NCBI RefSeq assembly: GCF_000701425.1
Contig: NZ_JNIW01000039.1
Location: forward strand, 1-33,447
Reading direction: 5' to 3'
DNA length: 33,447 nt
Source: Deinococcus frigens DSM 12807
Lineage (GTDB): Bacteria; Deinococcota; Deinococci; Deinococcales; Deinococcaceae
Numbering within the stretch: position 1 is the stretch's first letter; each line of letters begins with the position of its first letter. This document shows positions 1 through 7,670 of the stretch, piece by piece. Under the pieces are notes generated by a model. It worked only from the letters and a program-made list of their open reading frames with translations, was not told the origin of the DNA and did not search any database. The position numbers and the translations under genes are program-made.

Positions 1-137
<137 letters not shown>

Positions 138-375
138 TGGTCTATCACTGAACTCCAGAGGAGTTCAGATGTTAGTTCGTTGACCCAAGCTTGCGCTTGG
201 CTGCCTTTTCCAGAGGAAAAGGTCTGCTTTTGAAGTCCGAAGACTTCTGTGATCCGAAAATCACCTTCGTGAGTCTGGAGATACTCCGGGGTGGACTATC
301 CGCTCACCCGCCTCTGTCGAAGCGGTCCTGTTCTCGCACTGCGTCATCTGTCATGCTGCCCGCCTCCGTGGAGGC
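138..375 (-). other. 16S rRNA precursor leader with serial hairpins
   Basis: This is the untranslated leader between the rRNA promoter and 16S, about 240 nt. It holds a row of perfect short hairpins: 362-375 (GCCTCC arms, at the predicted start of transcription), 232-247 (GAAGTC arms with a TTCG loop on the minus strand), 204-222 (CCTTTTCC arms, 3-nt loop), 185-200 (CCAAGC arms, 4-nt loop) and 148-168 (CTGAACTCC arms, 3-nt loop). The last lies just before the mature 16S end and could help processing. Roles in antitermination or RNase III processing are inference. An open frame at 191-436 on the plus strand lies inside this leader and is not a gene. Confidence 0.7.
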
Positions 376-381
376 TCAGAA

Positions 382-410
382 AAGATACACGCCCACCTGG
401 GTCCTGTCAA
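382..410 (-). promoter_or_regulatory. rRNA promoter
   Basis: On the minus strand a perfect -35 box TTGACA (410-405) is followed by a 17-nt spacer and a -10 box TATCTT (387-382). It is the best sigma-70-type promoter in the window and faces 16S. Just upstream are two palindromes: TGACGTCA at 417-424 and GGCTAG-ACG-CTAGCC at 431-445, which could be regulator sites. Confidence 0.8.
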
Positions 411-524
411 CCCCTTTGACGTCACGATTTGGCTAGACGCTAGCCACGTCTCAAGATCCAGTTTAGGAACAGTCTGCAAAGCGGCTCAAGGCCGAAGAAA
501 TTGCCCAGTCTACGGACGACAAGC

Positions 525-1553
525 TCAGACTGAAGTTTTCTCCGCATGCGGAGCCTGGCGCGATTCGCGCAGCAGTTCGGAGAGGCGCGACAGACAGCGG
601 CTGTACTTCTTGGCATAAGCGCCGTGGCGGTAAGAGGCGTCGAAAAGCCCTCCCAGCGGCGTGCCGGTTAGCACAGCAGGCAATCCCAGGTCATAGAGCT
701 TGTCGATAAAGTGAACGAAACGCAATGCGACGTTCTGGTCCGTCATCGGCACCAGCTCCAGCACGCCCACCGCGCCGACGCCTGAAAGCAGCCCGGCGAA
801 GCGGCTCGGATGAATCTTGAGCAGGTGGCGGTTCAGGTTACGGTGGGTCAGGACCGCCAGGGTGTCCGGTTTCTGGACAGCTTCCCAGACTGCGTATTCC
901 GGGCCAGAGAGCACGTCCCCGGGCCGGGTGCCGCGCTGACGGAAGTCGGGGCCGTCGAGGCGGTGCGTCTCGAAGCGCTGGGCGATGCCCTGAATCTGGC
1001 GCTGGAAGTCGCCTGCGTTAAAACGGCCCTGGCCCAGCGCGCCAGGTTCGGTGTTGCTGGTGGCGATGACGCTGGTGCCGCCGGGCATCAACTGGCCCAG
1101 AAAGGTGTTCGCCATGTGGGTGTTGCCGGGATCATCCAGTTCGAACTCGTCGATCAGCAGCAGGTCGTGGCCCCGGAAGGCGTCCACCGCGCGGTTCATG
1201 CCCAGCGCGCCGATCAGGTACATCAGGTCCTGAAAGCCCATGATGGCGCGCGTGCCGTCCGAGGCGTGGTAGGCGCTGGCCAGCAGGTGTGTCTTGCCCA
1301 CGCCGAAACCGCCGTCCAGATACAGCCCGCGGCCCTCTTGGCGGCGGCGGCGGAACAGGCGCAGACCACTGGGCTTCTGTTGAACGGTCTCTACAAATAA
1401 TTGAAGGCTGTCACGCGCCGCCGCCTGGCTGGCATATTCAGGACTGGGCCGGTAGGTGCTGAAGCGTACGTCCTGAAAGCGGGCGCTGGGCGACAGCTCC
1501 GCCGTCAGCGCCGAGGGATCGGGGGCGGGGTTGCGGGCGAGAAGATCAATCAT
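525..1553 (-). CDS. zapE: ZapE/AFG1-family P-loop ATPase (cell division protein ZapE)
   Basis: The 342-residue product has the AFG1/ZapE signature: Walker A GGFGVGKT at residues 81-88, Walker B LLLIDEFEL with D135-E136, a sensor region reading IATSNT, and the downstream segment ending in IAQRFETHRLDG. In proteobacteria ZapE associates with the division ring and FtsZ; the mitochondrial relative Afg1 is linked to protein quality control. The start at 1553 (MIDLLAR) was chosen because the longer frame, back to 1643, adds a low-complexity stretch that the family lacks. No convincing ribosome site or leaderless -10 box supports either start, so the N-terminus is uncertain. The gene lies downstream of the ylmH-like gene on the same strand, 161 nt away. 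Confidence 0.88.
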   Translation of the reverse strand: MIDLLARNPAPDPSALTAELSPSARFQDVRFSTYRPSPEYASQAAARDSLQLFVETVQQKPSGLRLFRRRRQEGRGLYLDGGFGVGKTHLLASAYHASDGTRAIMGFQDLMYLIGALGMNRAVDAFRGHDLLLIDEFELDDPGNTHMANTFLGQLMPGGTSVIATSNTEPGALGQGRFNAGDFQRQIQGIAQRFETHRLDGPDFRQRGTRPGDVLSGPEYAVWEAVQKPDTLAVLTHRNLNRHLLKIHPSRFAGLLSGVGAVGVLELVPMTDQNVALRFVHFIDKLYDLGLPAVLTGTPLGGLFDASYRHGAYAKKYSRCLSRLSELLRESRQAPHAEKTSV

Positions 1554-1665
1554 GGGCGGACCGACGATGGCGGAACATGAACCAGGGCCAGCGACTTTCA
1601 CCGATGGCCCGCCCGGTGTCACCCCCATTCCCTTGCCTCGCAAGGTTGCTCTCTTTTAAGGAGAG

Positions 1666-1713
1666 AACGGTCGAACATCCTAGACCCTCAGACCCTTTGA
1701 CCCTTAGATCCTC
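1666..1713. repeat. Octamer-phased AGACCCTY repeat
   Basis: Six consecutive octamers, AACGGTCG, AACATCCT, AGACCCTC, AGACCCTT, TGACCCTT and AGATCCTC, fill the space just past the ylmH stop codon. Similar 8-nt phasing recurs in the ter cluster at 20561-20600 and 20632-20663, and the opening AACGGTC-R-AAC words are nearly shared with 20578-20587. Function unknown. Confidence 0.55.
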
Positions 1714-1714
1714 C

Positions 1715-2413
1715 CTAACGGTGGACTTCAAGTTCAACCTTGTAGTTGCCACGCCGCGTTTCGTTCACCACACGTTTAAAGTCGATGCGGCCCAGGCCAT
1801 CGGCGCTGAGGCTGTCGCCCTCGCGGATGTCGCTGCTGGCGCGGGCGGGGCCGCCGTTGAGGCGCACCTTGCCGCCGTCGATACCCTGCTGGAAGTAGGC
1901 GCGGCTGACGCCGAAGCCCTTCGCGCCCACCACGTCCACGCGCATGGACGGCACCACCACCTCACGGGTCTTACTGCCCCGGCCCGCCGTCTCGCCGACT
2001 TCCTCAACCCCGATGTCGCGGCCTCCCAGCGCGGTCAGGGCTTCTAGAGTCTGGGCGGCCTTGCCGGTAGCAGCGATCAGAAAGCTGCCACGTTCCTCGC
2101 GCACGTCGCCGAGCTGGTCCTCACTCAGTTCCAGGCGGCGCAGTTGCACCAGAAAATCCTGCTCGTCCCAGGCGGGGGCGGCCTCGGCGGGCATCAGGCG
2201 CAGCACGGTCACGCCCGCGTCTACCTCTGGGATGTGGGCGGGGTACAGGGTCAGGATCACGCGGCGGGCGTCCGGGAAACCCCCGGCGATGCGGTGACGC
2301 AGATCTTCCTCGTTCAGGAGGCGTCGGTCGATCTCGTCACCGTCCAGGAATCCGGTGCGGACCACGCGGCCTCCGCGCGCCTGGGCCACCAATGTGGACA
2401 GTTTCTGCTTCAT
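1715..2413 (-). CDS. ylmH: YlmH-like S4-domain RNA-binding protein
   Basis: The 232-residue protein has the YlmH architecture: an N-terminal alpha/beta region (residues 1 to about 150) and a C-terminal S4 RNA-binding domain (about 155-232) with the pattern SRAYFQQGIDGGKVRLNG followed by the IREGDSLS segment. Known YlmH proteins bind ribosomal complexes and, in Bacillus, have been linked to division and to ribosome-associated quality control; the role here is inferred from homology. The start at 2413 is supported by a TATCCT box exactly 7 nt upstream, the leaderless pattern; the longer frame to 2491 lacks support. ruvB diverges from it, with 189 nt between. Confidence 0.85.
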   Translation of the reverse strand: MKQKLSTLVAQARGGRVVRTGFLDGDEIDRRLLNEEDLRHRIAGGFPDARRVILTLYPAHIPEVDAGVTVLRLMPAEAAPAWDEQDFLVQLRRLELSEDQLGDVREERGSFLIAATGKAAQTLEALTALGGRDIGVEEVGETAGRGSKTREVVVPSMRVDVVGAKGFGVSRAYFQQGIDGGKVRLNGGPARASSDIREGDSLSADGLGRIDFKRVVNETRRGNYKVELEVHR

Positions 2414-2420
2414 GCCCGGC

Positions 2421-2426
2421 AGGATA
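2421..2426 (-). promoter_or_regulatory. Leaderless -10 box for ylmH
   Basis: TATCCT on the minus strand lies 7 nt before the ATG at 2413, so transcription should start at or next to the start codon. There is no Shine-Dalgarno. No clear -35 hexamer was found. Confidence 0.6.
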
Positions 2427-2590
2427 GTGCGTGGGGCAGAGGAATGGAGCAACCGGCTCTGTGGCTTTCGGAGGTCGCGCCCACGATTCATCCCTCAGTC
2501 CCCCGGCCCGTCAGAGCAGGGTCTCTTCCTCTCCCCCATTCTGCCAAACACTAAACGTCTAAGCCCATTCCGTTCTGAGCTAAACTGCGC

Positions 2591-2596
2591 TAAGCT
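2591..2596 (+). promoter_or_regulatory. Leaderless -10 box for ruvB
   Basis: TAAGCT ends 6 nt before the ATG at 2603 and no Shine-Dalgarno is present, which points to a leaderless message. The -35 region (2568-2573) is weak. Confidence 0.6.
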
Positions 2597-2602
2597 ATTC
2601 TT

Positions 2603-3598
2603 ATGACCGAACCGTTCGATGCTGCGCTGCGTCCCAAATCGCTCACGGAATACGTGGGTCAGGAGAAGCTAAAAGACAAGCTGACGGTGTACCTCCAGGC
2701 CGCCAAGGGCCGCAAGGAGGCGCTGGACCACACGCTGCTGTTCGGGCCTCCGGGGCTGGGCAAGACCACCCTGGCGCATATCATCGCCGCCGAACTGGGC
2801 GTGGACATCCGCGTGACCTCCGGCCCAGCCATCGAGAAGCCGGGCGATCTGGCGGCCATCCTGACCAACAGTCTGGAAGAGGGCGACGTGCTGTTCATCG
2901 ACGAGATTCACCGGCTGGGACGGGTGGCAGAAGAACACCTGTACCCGGCGATGGAGGATTTCAAGCTGGACATCGTGCTGGGGCAGGGGCCGGCGGCGCG
3001 CACCATCGAGCTGCCGCTGCCGCGTTTCACGCTGGTGGGCGCAACGACGCGGCCCGGCTTGATCAGCGCGCCGATGCGTTCGCGCTTCGGGATCATCGAA
3101 CACCTGGAGTACTACACGCCCGAGGAAATCGCCATCAACCTGCTGCGCGACGCCCGACTGCTGGGCTTCGGGCTGGTCGAGAACGCCGCGCTGGAAATCG
3201 GGGCGCGCTCACGCGGGACCATGCGAATCGCCAAGCGGCTGCTGCGCCGGGTGCGCGATTACGCGGAGGTGGCCGGGGAAAGTACCATCGAACTGGAACG
3301 CTCCTTCAGCGCGCTGGACAAGCTGGGGCTGGACGCGGCGGGGCTGGATGACCGCGATAAGAAGTACCTGGAAACGCTGATCCACCGCTTCGCGGGCGGG
3401 CCGGTGGGAGTGGATACCCTGGCCACCGCCATCAGCGAGGACGCGCTGACCCTGGAAGACGTGTACGAGCCGTATCTGATCCAACTGGGCTTTATCAAGC
3501 GCACGCCGCGCGGACGGGTGGCAACTGCCCACGCCTATGACCACCTGGGGCTGCCGGTGGGCGGGACAGATGGGGACCTGGGGCTGTATACGAATTAG
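2603..3598 (+). CDS. ruvB: Holliday junction branch migration helicase RuvB
   Basis: The 331-residue protein is full length for RuvB. It has Walker A GPPGLGKT (residues 48-55), Walker B with D100-E101 in LFIDEIHR, the sensor/arginine-finger segment [18 protein letters not shown], and the C-terminal winged-helix region ending in [17 protein letters not shown]. RuvB hexamers drive branch migration of Holliday junctions together with RuvA, and RuvC cuts the junction. Neither ruvA nor ruvC is nearby, which is common outside enterobacteria. It is expressed from its own likely leaderless promoter. It is convergent with the cupin gene, with 84 nt between and no strong terminator visible. Confidence 0.97.
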   Translation: MTEPFDAALRPKSLTEYVGQEKLKDKLTVYLQAAKGRKEALDHTLLFGPPGLGKTTLAHIIAAELGVDIRVTSGPAIEKPGDLAAILTNSLEEGDVLFIDEIHRLGRVAEEHLYPAMEDFKLDIVLGQGPAARTIELPLPRFTLVGATTRPGLISAPMRSRFGIIEHLEYYTPEEIAINLLRDARLLGFGLVENAALEIGARSRGTMRIAKRLLRRVRDYAEVAGESTIELERSFSALDKLGLDAAGLDDRDKKYLETLIHRFAGGPVGVDTLATAISEDALTLEDVYEPYLIQLGFIKRTPRGRVATAHAYDHLGLPVGGTDGDLGLYTN

Positions 3599-3682
3599 GG
3601 AGACGAAGACTCCTCACCCAACTCTCTTTCCAACCCAGAGGGCTTTTGACTTCCGCTTTGATCGGGCGAGACGCTCACTGCC

Positions 3683-4093
3683 TCAACCCACCGTTCCCGC
3701 CGACGCCCCATGCGCCGGATTGACATGGCGCGTGAACCACGGCCCGGAGGCCACGCCGACAATCAAGGTGTCTTCCTCCGCGCCGTCGAAATGGCGCGCT
3801 TCGGCAGGCACGAGGAGGACACTGCCCGCGCCGAATGCCTGGGCTTGCGGCTTGTGGAGCTGCTCGCCGTAGCCCAGATGCAAGCTCCCGCTGACCACGA
3901 ACACTCGGGCAGCGGCACTGTGCCAGTGGGCCTCGTCCCAGAATCCAGCGGGGAGGAAGAAGGCATAGGTGAACGGACCAAAGCAGCGGTTGCCTTCCAG
4001 TAGAGCGTATTTCGTGCCGTCCGGGGCGATGTCCTGCCAGATGATGGTTTCGGGCGTCCAGGCGTGGGCAGTGGTCAAAGAAACAGAAGTCAC
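3683..4093 (-). CDS. Single-domain cupin protein coupled to ada
   Basis: The 136-residue protein looks like one cupin barrel: a first motif around EAHWHSAAARVFVVSGSLHLGYG, then FGAGSVLLVPAEARHF, with histidines suited to metal binding. Such small cupins include dioxygenases, isomerases and ChrR-type sensors; the substrate cannot be told from sequence. The start chosen is GTG at 4093, which overlaps the ada stop codon as GTGA. A GGGGAG about 10 nt upstream, inside the end of ada, can serve as ribosome site. The longer open frame to 4381 runs antiparallel in frame space through ada and is not used. The overlap means the cupin is probably translated whenever ada is. Confidence 0.75.
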   Translation of the reverse strand: MTSVSLTTAHAWTPETIIWQDIAPDGTKYALLEGNRCFGPFTYAFFLPAGFWDEAHWHSAAARVFVVSGSLHLGYGEQLHKPQAQAFGAGSVLLVPAEARHFDGAEEDTLIVGVASGPWFTRHVNPAHGASAGTVG

Positions 4094-5136
4094 AGCACTC
4101 GCTCTCCCCTTTCTGCGTCCAGCAGCGCCACCTTGCGCTCCACGCCCCAGCGGTAGCCGCCGCTTCCGCCCGCCTTGGGGAAGATGCGGTGACACGGCAC
4201 GACAAGGGCGACGGGATTTCTGGCGCAGGCACTTGCCACCGCGCGCACCGCTTTCGGCTCGCCGATCATTTCGGCCAGCTCGGCATAGGTGCGCGTCTCG
4301 CTGTGAGGAATGTGGCGCAGGGCGGTCCACACGCGCTGCTGAAACTCGGTGCCGGGGGCGTCGATGTTCAGGCTCAAACAAGGATTCTGGCCGTCCAGAT
4401 AAGCCCGCAAGCCCTGGAAGTACGGCTGGAGTGGCGCGGCGTCCTCAATCAATGTGGCGGCGGGGTACTCGGTACGCAGCTCCGCCATCATGGCTCCGGC
4501 CTCGCCAAAGCGCACGGCGCACAGGCCGCGCACGGTGGCAGCCACCAGCATCGGCCCCAGCAGGCTCTCTGCCACAGCAAAATGGATGGTCTGCCCGGCC
4601 CCGCCCGCCCGGTACGCACCCGGCGTCATGCCCAGACCGTCCTGACGGTAGAGCGTGCTGGACGTTTCGTGTCCGGCGTCGTACATGGCGGTTGTCACAG
4701 GTTTACCCATTTTCAGGCCCTCCTTGAAACGTGCGTAGCGAAGCCCCACGGCATACTGCTTGGGGCTAACCCCCACCGCGCGTTTGAACAGCCGCTGAAG
4801 ATGAAAGGGACTCAGACCCACGTCGGCAGCCAGATTTGCGAGGGTTGGAGAGATTTCGGCGGTTTCGAGCAAGAATTTGACCCGTGCCACCGCCCGCACT
4901 CCCGTGCCCACGCCGTCCGGTTCGCAGCGCAGACAGGCGCGCAGGCCAGCCGCCCGCGCCGATCCGGGCGAGTCGTGAAAGGACGCATTCTCGCGCCGGG
5001 GCCGCCGGGAGGGGCAGGACGGGCGGCAGTAAATCCCGGTAGAGCGCACCCCGTACCAGAACGCGCCGTCCGCCCGCGCATCCCGCGCCAGCACGGCTTC
5101 CCAGCGGCCTTCTTCAGTTAGATATGCGCTGTCCAT
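4090..5136 (-). CDS. ada: Ada: methylphosphotriester sensor, AraC-type regulator and O6-methylguanine-DNA methyltransferase
   Basis: The 348-residue protein has the full Ada layout. The N-terminal zinc domain carries C37, C41, C68 and C71 (CRPSC and CLRC motifs); one of these normally takes methyl groups from DNA phosphotriesters. An AraC-type helix-turn-helix region follows (about 80-180). The C-terminal methyltransferase domain has the PCHR active site (314-317, acceptor C315). In Escherichia coli, self-methylated Ada activates its own regulon. The ATG at 5136 is backed by a strong GAGGTGAGGAG ribosome site directly upstream, and a TACTCT box (5152-5157 region) may be its -10. It overlaps the downstream cupin by 4 bp. 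Confidence 0.95.
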   Translation of the reverse strand: MDSAYLTEEGRWEAVLARDARADGAFWYGVRSTGIYCRPSCPSRRPRRENASFHDSPGSARAAGLRACLRCEPDGVGTGVRAVARVKFLLETAEISPTLANLAADVGLSPFHLQRLFKRAVGVSPKQYAVGLRYARFKEGLKMGKPVTTAMYDAGHETSSTLYRQDGLGMTPGAYRAGGAGQTIHFAVAESLLGPMLVAATVRGLCAVRFGEAGAMMAELRTEYPAATLIEDAAPLQPYFQGLRAYLDGQNPCLSLNIDAPGTEFQQRVWTALRHIPHSETRTYAELAEMIGEPKAVRAVASACARNPVALVVPCHRIFPKAGGSGGYRWGVERKVALLDAERGERVL

Positions 5137-5229
5137 CTCCTCACCTCGGCCATCAGAGTAGCGGGAGCAGGAAAGTGGCGCACTCTATTTCTTGCGCTCA
5201 GAGTGGAGGCGGACCACTGCCGCAACCTC

Positions 5230-5235
5230 TACACT
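5230..5235 (+). promoter_or_regulatory. Leaderless -10 box for the ArsC-fold gene
   Basis: TACACT ends 7 nt before the ATG at 5243, with no Shine-Dalgarno between. The same box and spacing precede ftsK (14458-14463). Confidence 0.6.
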
Positions 5236-5242
5236 TCCACCC

Positions 5243-5602
5243 ATGAGCGCCCCCCAGATCCAGGTCTTCGGCACCAGAAAGAGCAAGGAAACCCGCGCCG
5301 CCGAGCGGTTTTTCAAGGAGCGCAAGATCAAGATTCATTTCGTGGATTTAACGCAGCGCCCGATGGCCAGGGGCGAGCTGACCCGCTTCGTGCAGAAATT
5401 TGGCCTCAACGCCCTGCTGGACCTGGAAGGGAAGGCCTACGAGCGCAGCAATCTGGCCTATCTGCGAACCACCGAGGACGCCGTGATTGCCAGGGTGATC
5501 GAGACGCCGAAGCTGCTGCGCCTGCCCCTAGTGCGCGGCGGCAAGGTGCTGAGCGTGGGCGAGGATCTGGACGGCTGGAAGGCCATGCTGGAGGGGGAAT
5601 AA
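5243..5602 (+). CDS. ArsC/Spx-fold protein lacking the catalytic cysteine
   Basis: The 119-residue protein matches the ArsC/Spx/YffB thioredoxin-like family: an N-terminal beta strand (IQVFGTRKSKETRAAERFF), a middle region resembling KFGLNALLDLEGKAYERSN, and the C-terminal LRLPLVRGGKVLSVGEDLDGW that corresponds to the RPI/VL loop and the last helix. Family enzymes carry a cysteine where this protein reads GTRKSKETR, and there is no cysteine anywhere in the chain. It therefore cannot be a classical arsenate reductase; a binding or regulatory role is possible. The start at 5243 is favoured by the TACACT box 7 nt upstream. Its stop codon overlaps the galM start (TAATG), so the two are probably translated together. 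Confidence 0.82.
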   Translation: MSAPQIQVFGTRKSKETRAAERFFKERKIKIHFVDLTQRPMARGELTRFVQKFGLNALLDLEGKAYERSNLAYLRTTEDAVIARVIETPKLLRLPLVRGGKVLSVGEDLDGWKAMLEGE

Positions 5603-6693
5603 TGCCCCCTGTCTCCGAGGTTGAGTCGCGGCACTGGGGCACGCTCCCGGACGGTCAGGACGTGCGGCTGTTCGTCCTGCGCGCCTCGAACGGCCTGAGC
5701 GTCACCCTGGGCGAGTACGGCGCGCGGCTGCTGCGGGTGCAGGTGTCGGACCGCAGCGGCGTGCCCGGCGACGTGCTGCTGGGCCACCCCGCTCTGGCCG
5801 CATATCTGGGACAGGAGGACGCGCTGTACTTCGGGGCGACGGTGGGCCGCGTCGCCAACCGGACCGCTGGCGGGCACTTCGCGCTGGACGGAACGGAGTA
5901 CCAACTGGCGGTCAACCATCCGCCCAACCACCTGCACGGCGGCCCCGGCGGCTTTCATGCCGTGCGCTGGGAGGGAGCGGCCCTGAGCGAGGACAGCATG
6001 CGTGGTGTGGTTTTCCGCTACCACAGCCCGGACGGCGAGGAAGGGTATCCCGGCGCGGTGGACGTGACCGCCCGCTACACCCTGAGCGACGACGGCTGGC
6101 TGACCCTGGACTGCCGGGCCGTCACCGACGCGCCCACACCGCTCAACCTCACCAATCACGCCTACTGGAACCTGGCGGACGGCGGCGCGGGCAGCGTGCT
6201 GGACCACCGGCTGACGCTGAGCGCCGATGGGTTTCTGGCCGTGGACGACACCGCGATCCCCACGGCGGTGACGGAGGTGCAGGGCATGCCCTTCGACTTT
6301 CGCGCGGGCAAACCGTTGCGGCAGGACATCGGCACGCAGGACGGGCAACTCCGGCGGGCGGGCGGCTACGATCACCACTTCGTTCTGCCGGACAGCGGGG
6401 GTGAACTGCGCCGGGCCGCAACTCTCCATGATCCAGTCAGCGGACGCCAGATGGAGGTCTGGACCACCGAGAACGGCGTGCAGGTGTACAGCGGCAATAT
6501 GCTGAGCGGTGGATTGGTGGGCTGGGATGGAGCGCGGTATGCCAGGCACTCGGCGGTCTGCCTGGAAACCCAGCAGGCCCCCGACGCGGTGAACCAGCCG
6601 GAACTGGACCATCTGGGCGCGGCCTCAATCATCGTGCAGCCCGGCCAGCCGTACCACACGTTGACCCAGTGGCGTTTTTCGCTGCGGGAATAG
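5602..6693 (+). CDS. galM: Aldose 1-epimerase (galactose mutarotase)
   Basis: The 363-residue protein is full length for GalM, which interconverts alpha and beta anomers of galactose and glucose. Visible family features are the substrate-binding arginine segment GRVANRTAGG (82-91), the NHPPNHLHGG motif (105-114, H106 and H110), the catalytic histidine region NLTNHAYWNL (H186) and the catalytic base in CLETQQAPDAVNQP (E322). The start ATG shares one base with the stop of the ArsC-fold gene. An alternative long frame beginning at 5203 is the same frame read through the upstream gene and is not the true start. No other galactose genes are nearby. Confidence 0.95.
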   Translation: MPPVSEVESRHWGTLPDGQDVRLFVLRASNGLSVTLGEYGARLLRVQVSDRSGVPGDVLLGHPALAAYLGQEDALYFGATVGRVANRTAGGHFALDGTEYQLAVNHPPNHLHGGPGGFHAVRWEGAALSEDSMRGVVFRYHSPDGEEGYPGAVDVTARYTLSDDGWLTLDCRAVTDAPTPLNLTNHAYWNLADGGAGSVLDHRLTLSADGFLAVDDTAIPTAVTEVQGMPFDFRAGKPLRQDIGTQDGQLRRAGGYDHHFVLPDSGGELRRAATLHDPVSGRQMEVWTTENGVQVYSGNMLSGGLVGWDGARYARHSAVCLETQQAPDAVNQPELDHLGAASIIVQPGQPYHTLTQWRFSLRE

Positions 6694-6771
6694 CTGTTCG
6701 CGCTACTTGGACACGGCACGCAGGGCCAGCGGGTCCGGAGACAGGCTGCAATGCGCTGTGGACCCAGCCCC

Positions 6772-6777
6772 TAGAAT
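6772..6777 (+). promoter_or_regulatory. -10 box for the metallophosphoesterase gene
   Basis: TAGAAT lies 9 nt before the ATG at 6787, giving a leader of zero to a few nucleotides. No clear -35 hexamer or ribosome site. Confidence 0.5.
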
Positions 6778-6786
6778 CCCCGACAC

Positions 6787-7626
6787 ATGCGCCTGGCCAT
6801 CATCGCGGATATTCACGGCAACCTCGACGCGCTGCGCGCCGTGCTGGCCGACGCGCGGGCACAGGGCGCGGACCGGATCATCGTGAACGGCGACGTGGTC
6901 AACCGGGGACCGGATTCAGTGGCAGCGCTGGAAACGCTGCTGGCACGCGGCGACGTGAGCTTCACGCTGGGCAACCACGATGACCTGCTGCGGCTGTGGG
7001 ACGCCCGCAGCACGGACCTGCCCGCCGAGTGGTTCAGCGATCCTTTCTGGGGGGCCACCGCCTGGAGCGCCGAACAACTGGACCGCGCCGGGCTGCTGCA
7101 CGTTCCCGCCGACTGGCCCATGACCCAGACCATCGCGCTGGCGGGGCTGCCCCCGGTGCTGATCGCCCACGGCTCGCCGCAGCATTACCGCGAGGGCCTC
7201 AGCGAAAGGACACCGCCTGAGCGCGTGCGGGAACTGAGCGCCGGATACGGCGTACTGATCGGCTCGCACATCCACCGTCCGGCACAGGCGGTGGTGGGCG
7301 GCGTGCTGGTGCTGAACACCGGCGCGGTGGGCGCACCGGCCAACGGCGACCCGCGCGCCCAGTACCTGCTGCTAACCGCAGGGCCAGGCGGCTGGCACCC
7401 CGAGTTCCGCGCCGTGCTGTATGACCGTGCGGGCGTGCTGGCACGCTTCGGCGGCAGCGGCCTGCTGGACACCGGACTCAGCGCGCAGATTTTCCGGGAA
7501 GAGATCATCACCTCGCGCAGCCTGTACACGCCGTACTGGCTGTGGACCGAGGAGGGCGGCCTGCCGCGCGACGCCCGGACGTGGGACGCCTTTTTGCGGC
7601 GGCATCTGGCCCCCGGCAGAGCATAA
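6787..7626 (+). CDS. Calcineurin-like metallophosphoesterase
   Basis: The 279-residue protein shows the metallophosphoesterase metal-binding blocks in order: DIHGN (D8, H10), NGDVVNRGP (D36), GNHD (62-65), a histidine in LIAHGSPQHYR, and GSHIHRP. The arrangement fits the YfcE/ApaH-like group of cytoplasmic phosphodiesterases and phosphatases. The N-terminal GDxxxRGP form resembles serine/threonine phosphatases and Ap4A hydrolases, but substrate cannot be assigned. The last 60 or so residues lie beyond the usual core. It probably has its own promoter (TAGAAT box) and is convergent with the fasciclin gene; the hairpin just past the stop acts mainly on the other strand. Confidence 0.88.
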   Translation: MRLAIIADIHGNLDALRAVLADARAQGADRIIVNGDVVNRGPDSVAALETLLARGDVSFTLGNHDDLLRLWDARSTDLPAEWFSDPFWGATAWSAEQLDRAGLLHVPADWPMTQTIALAGLPPVLIAHGSPQHYREGLSERTPPERVRELSAGYGVLIGSHIHRPAQAVVGGVLVLNTGAVGAPANGDPRAQYLLLTAGPGGWHPEFRAVLYDRAGVLARFGGSGLLDTGLSAQIFREEIITSRSLYTPYWLWTEEGGLPRDARTWDAFLRRHLAPGRA

Positions 7627-7650
7627 AAAACCCGCCCGATCAGGGGCGGG
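7625..7650 (-). terminator. Rho-independent terminator of the fasciclin gene
   Basis: CCCGCCC (7631-7637) and GGGCGGG (7644-7650) form a perfect 7-bp stem with a 6-nt loop, followed on the minus strand by six T residues (7630-7625). It lies about 20 nt past the stop of the fasciclin gene and overlaps the metallophosphoesterase stop codon region. Confidence 0.85.
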
Positions 7651-7670
7651 CGGAAACAACTTGAGAGGGT

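Noticed and set aside
191..436. Open frame of 81 codons on the plus strand
   Set aside because: It lies antisense to the 16S leader and promoter and is formed by hairpin-rich non-coding DNA.
3599..3682. Terminator between ruvB and the cupin gene
   Set aside because: Only a 4-bp CTCT/AGAG stem before TTTT; too weak to support.
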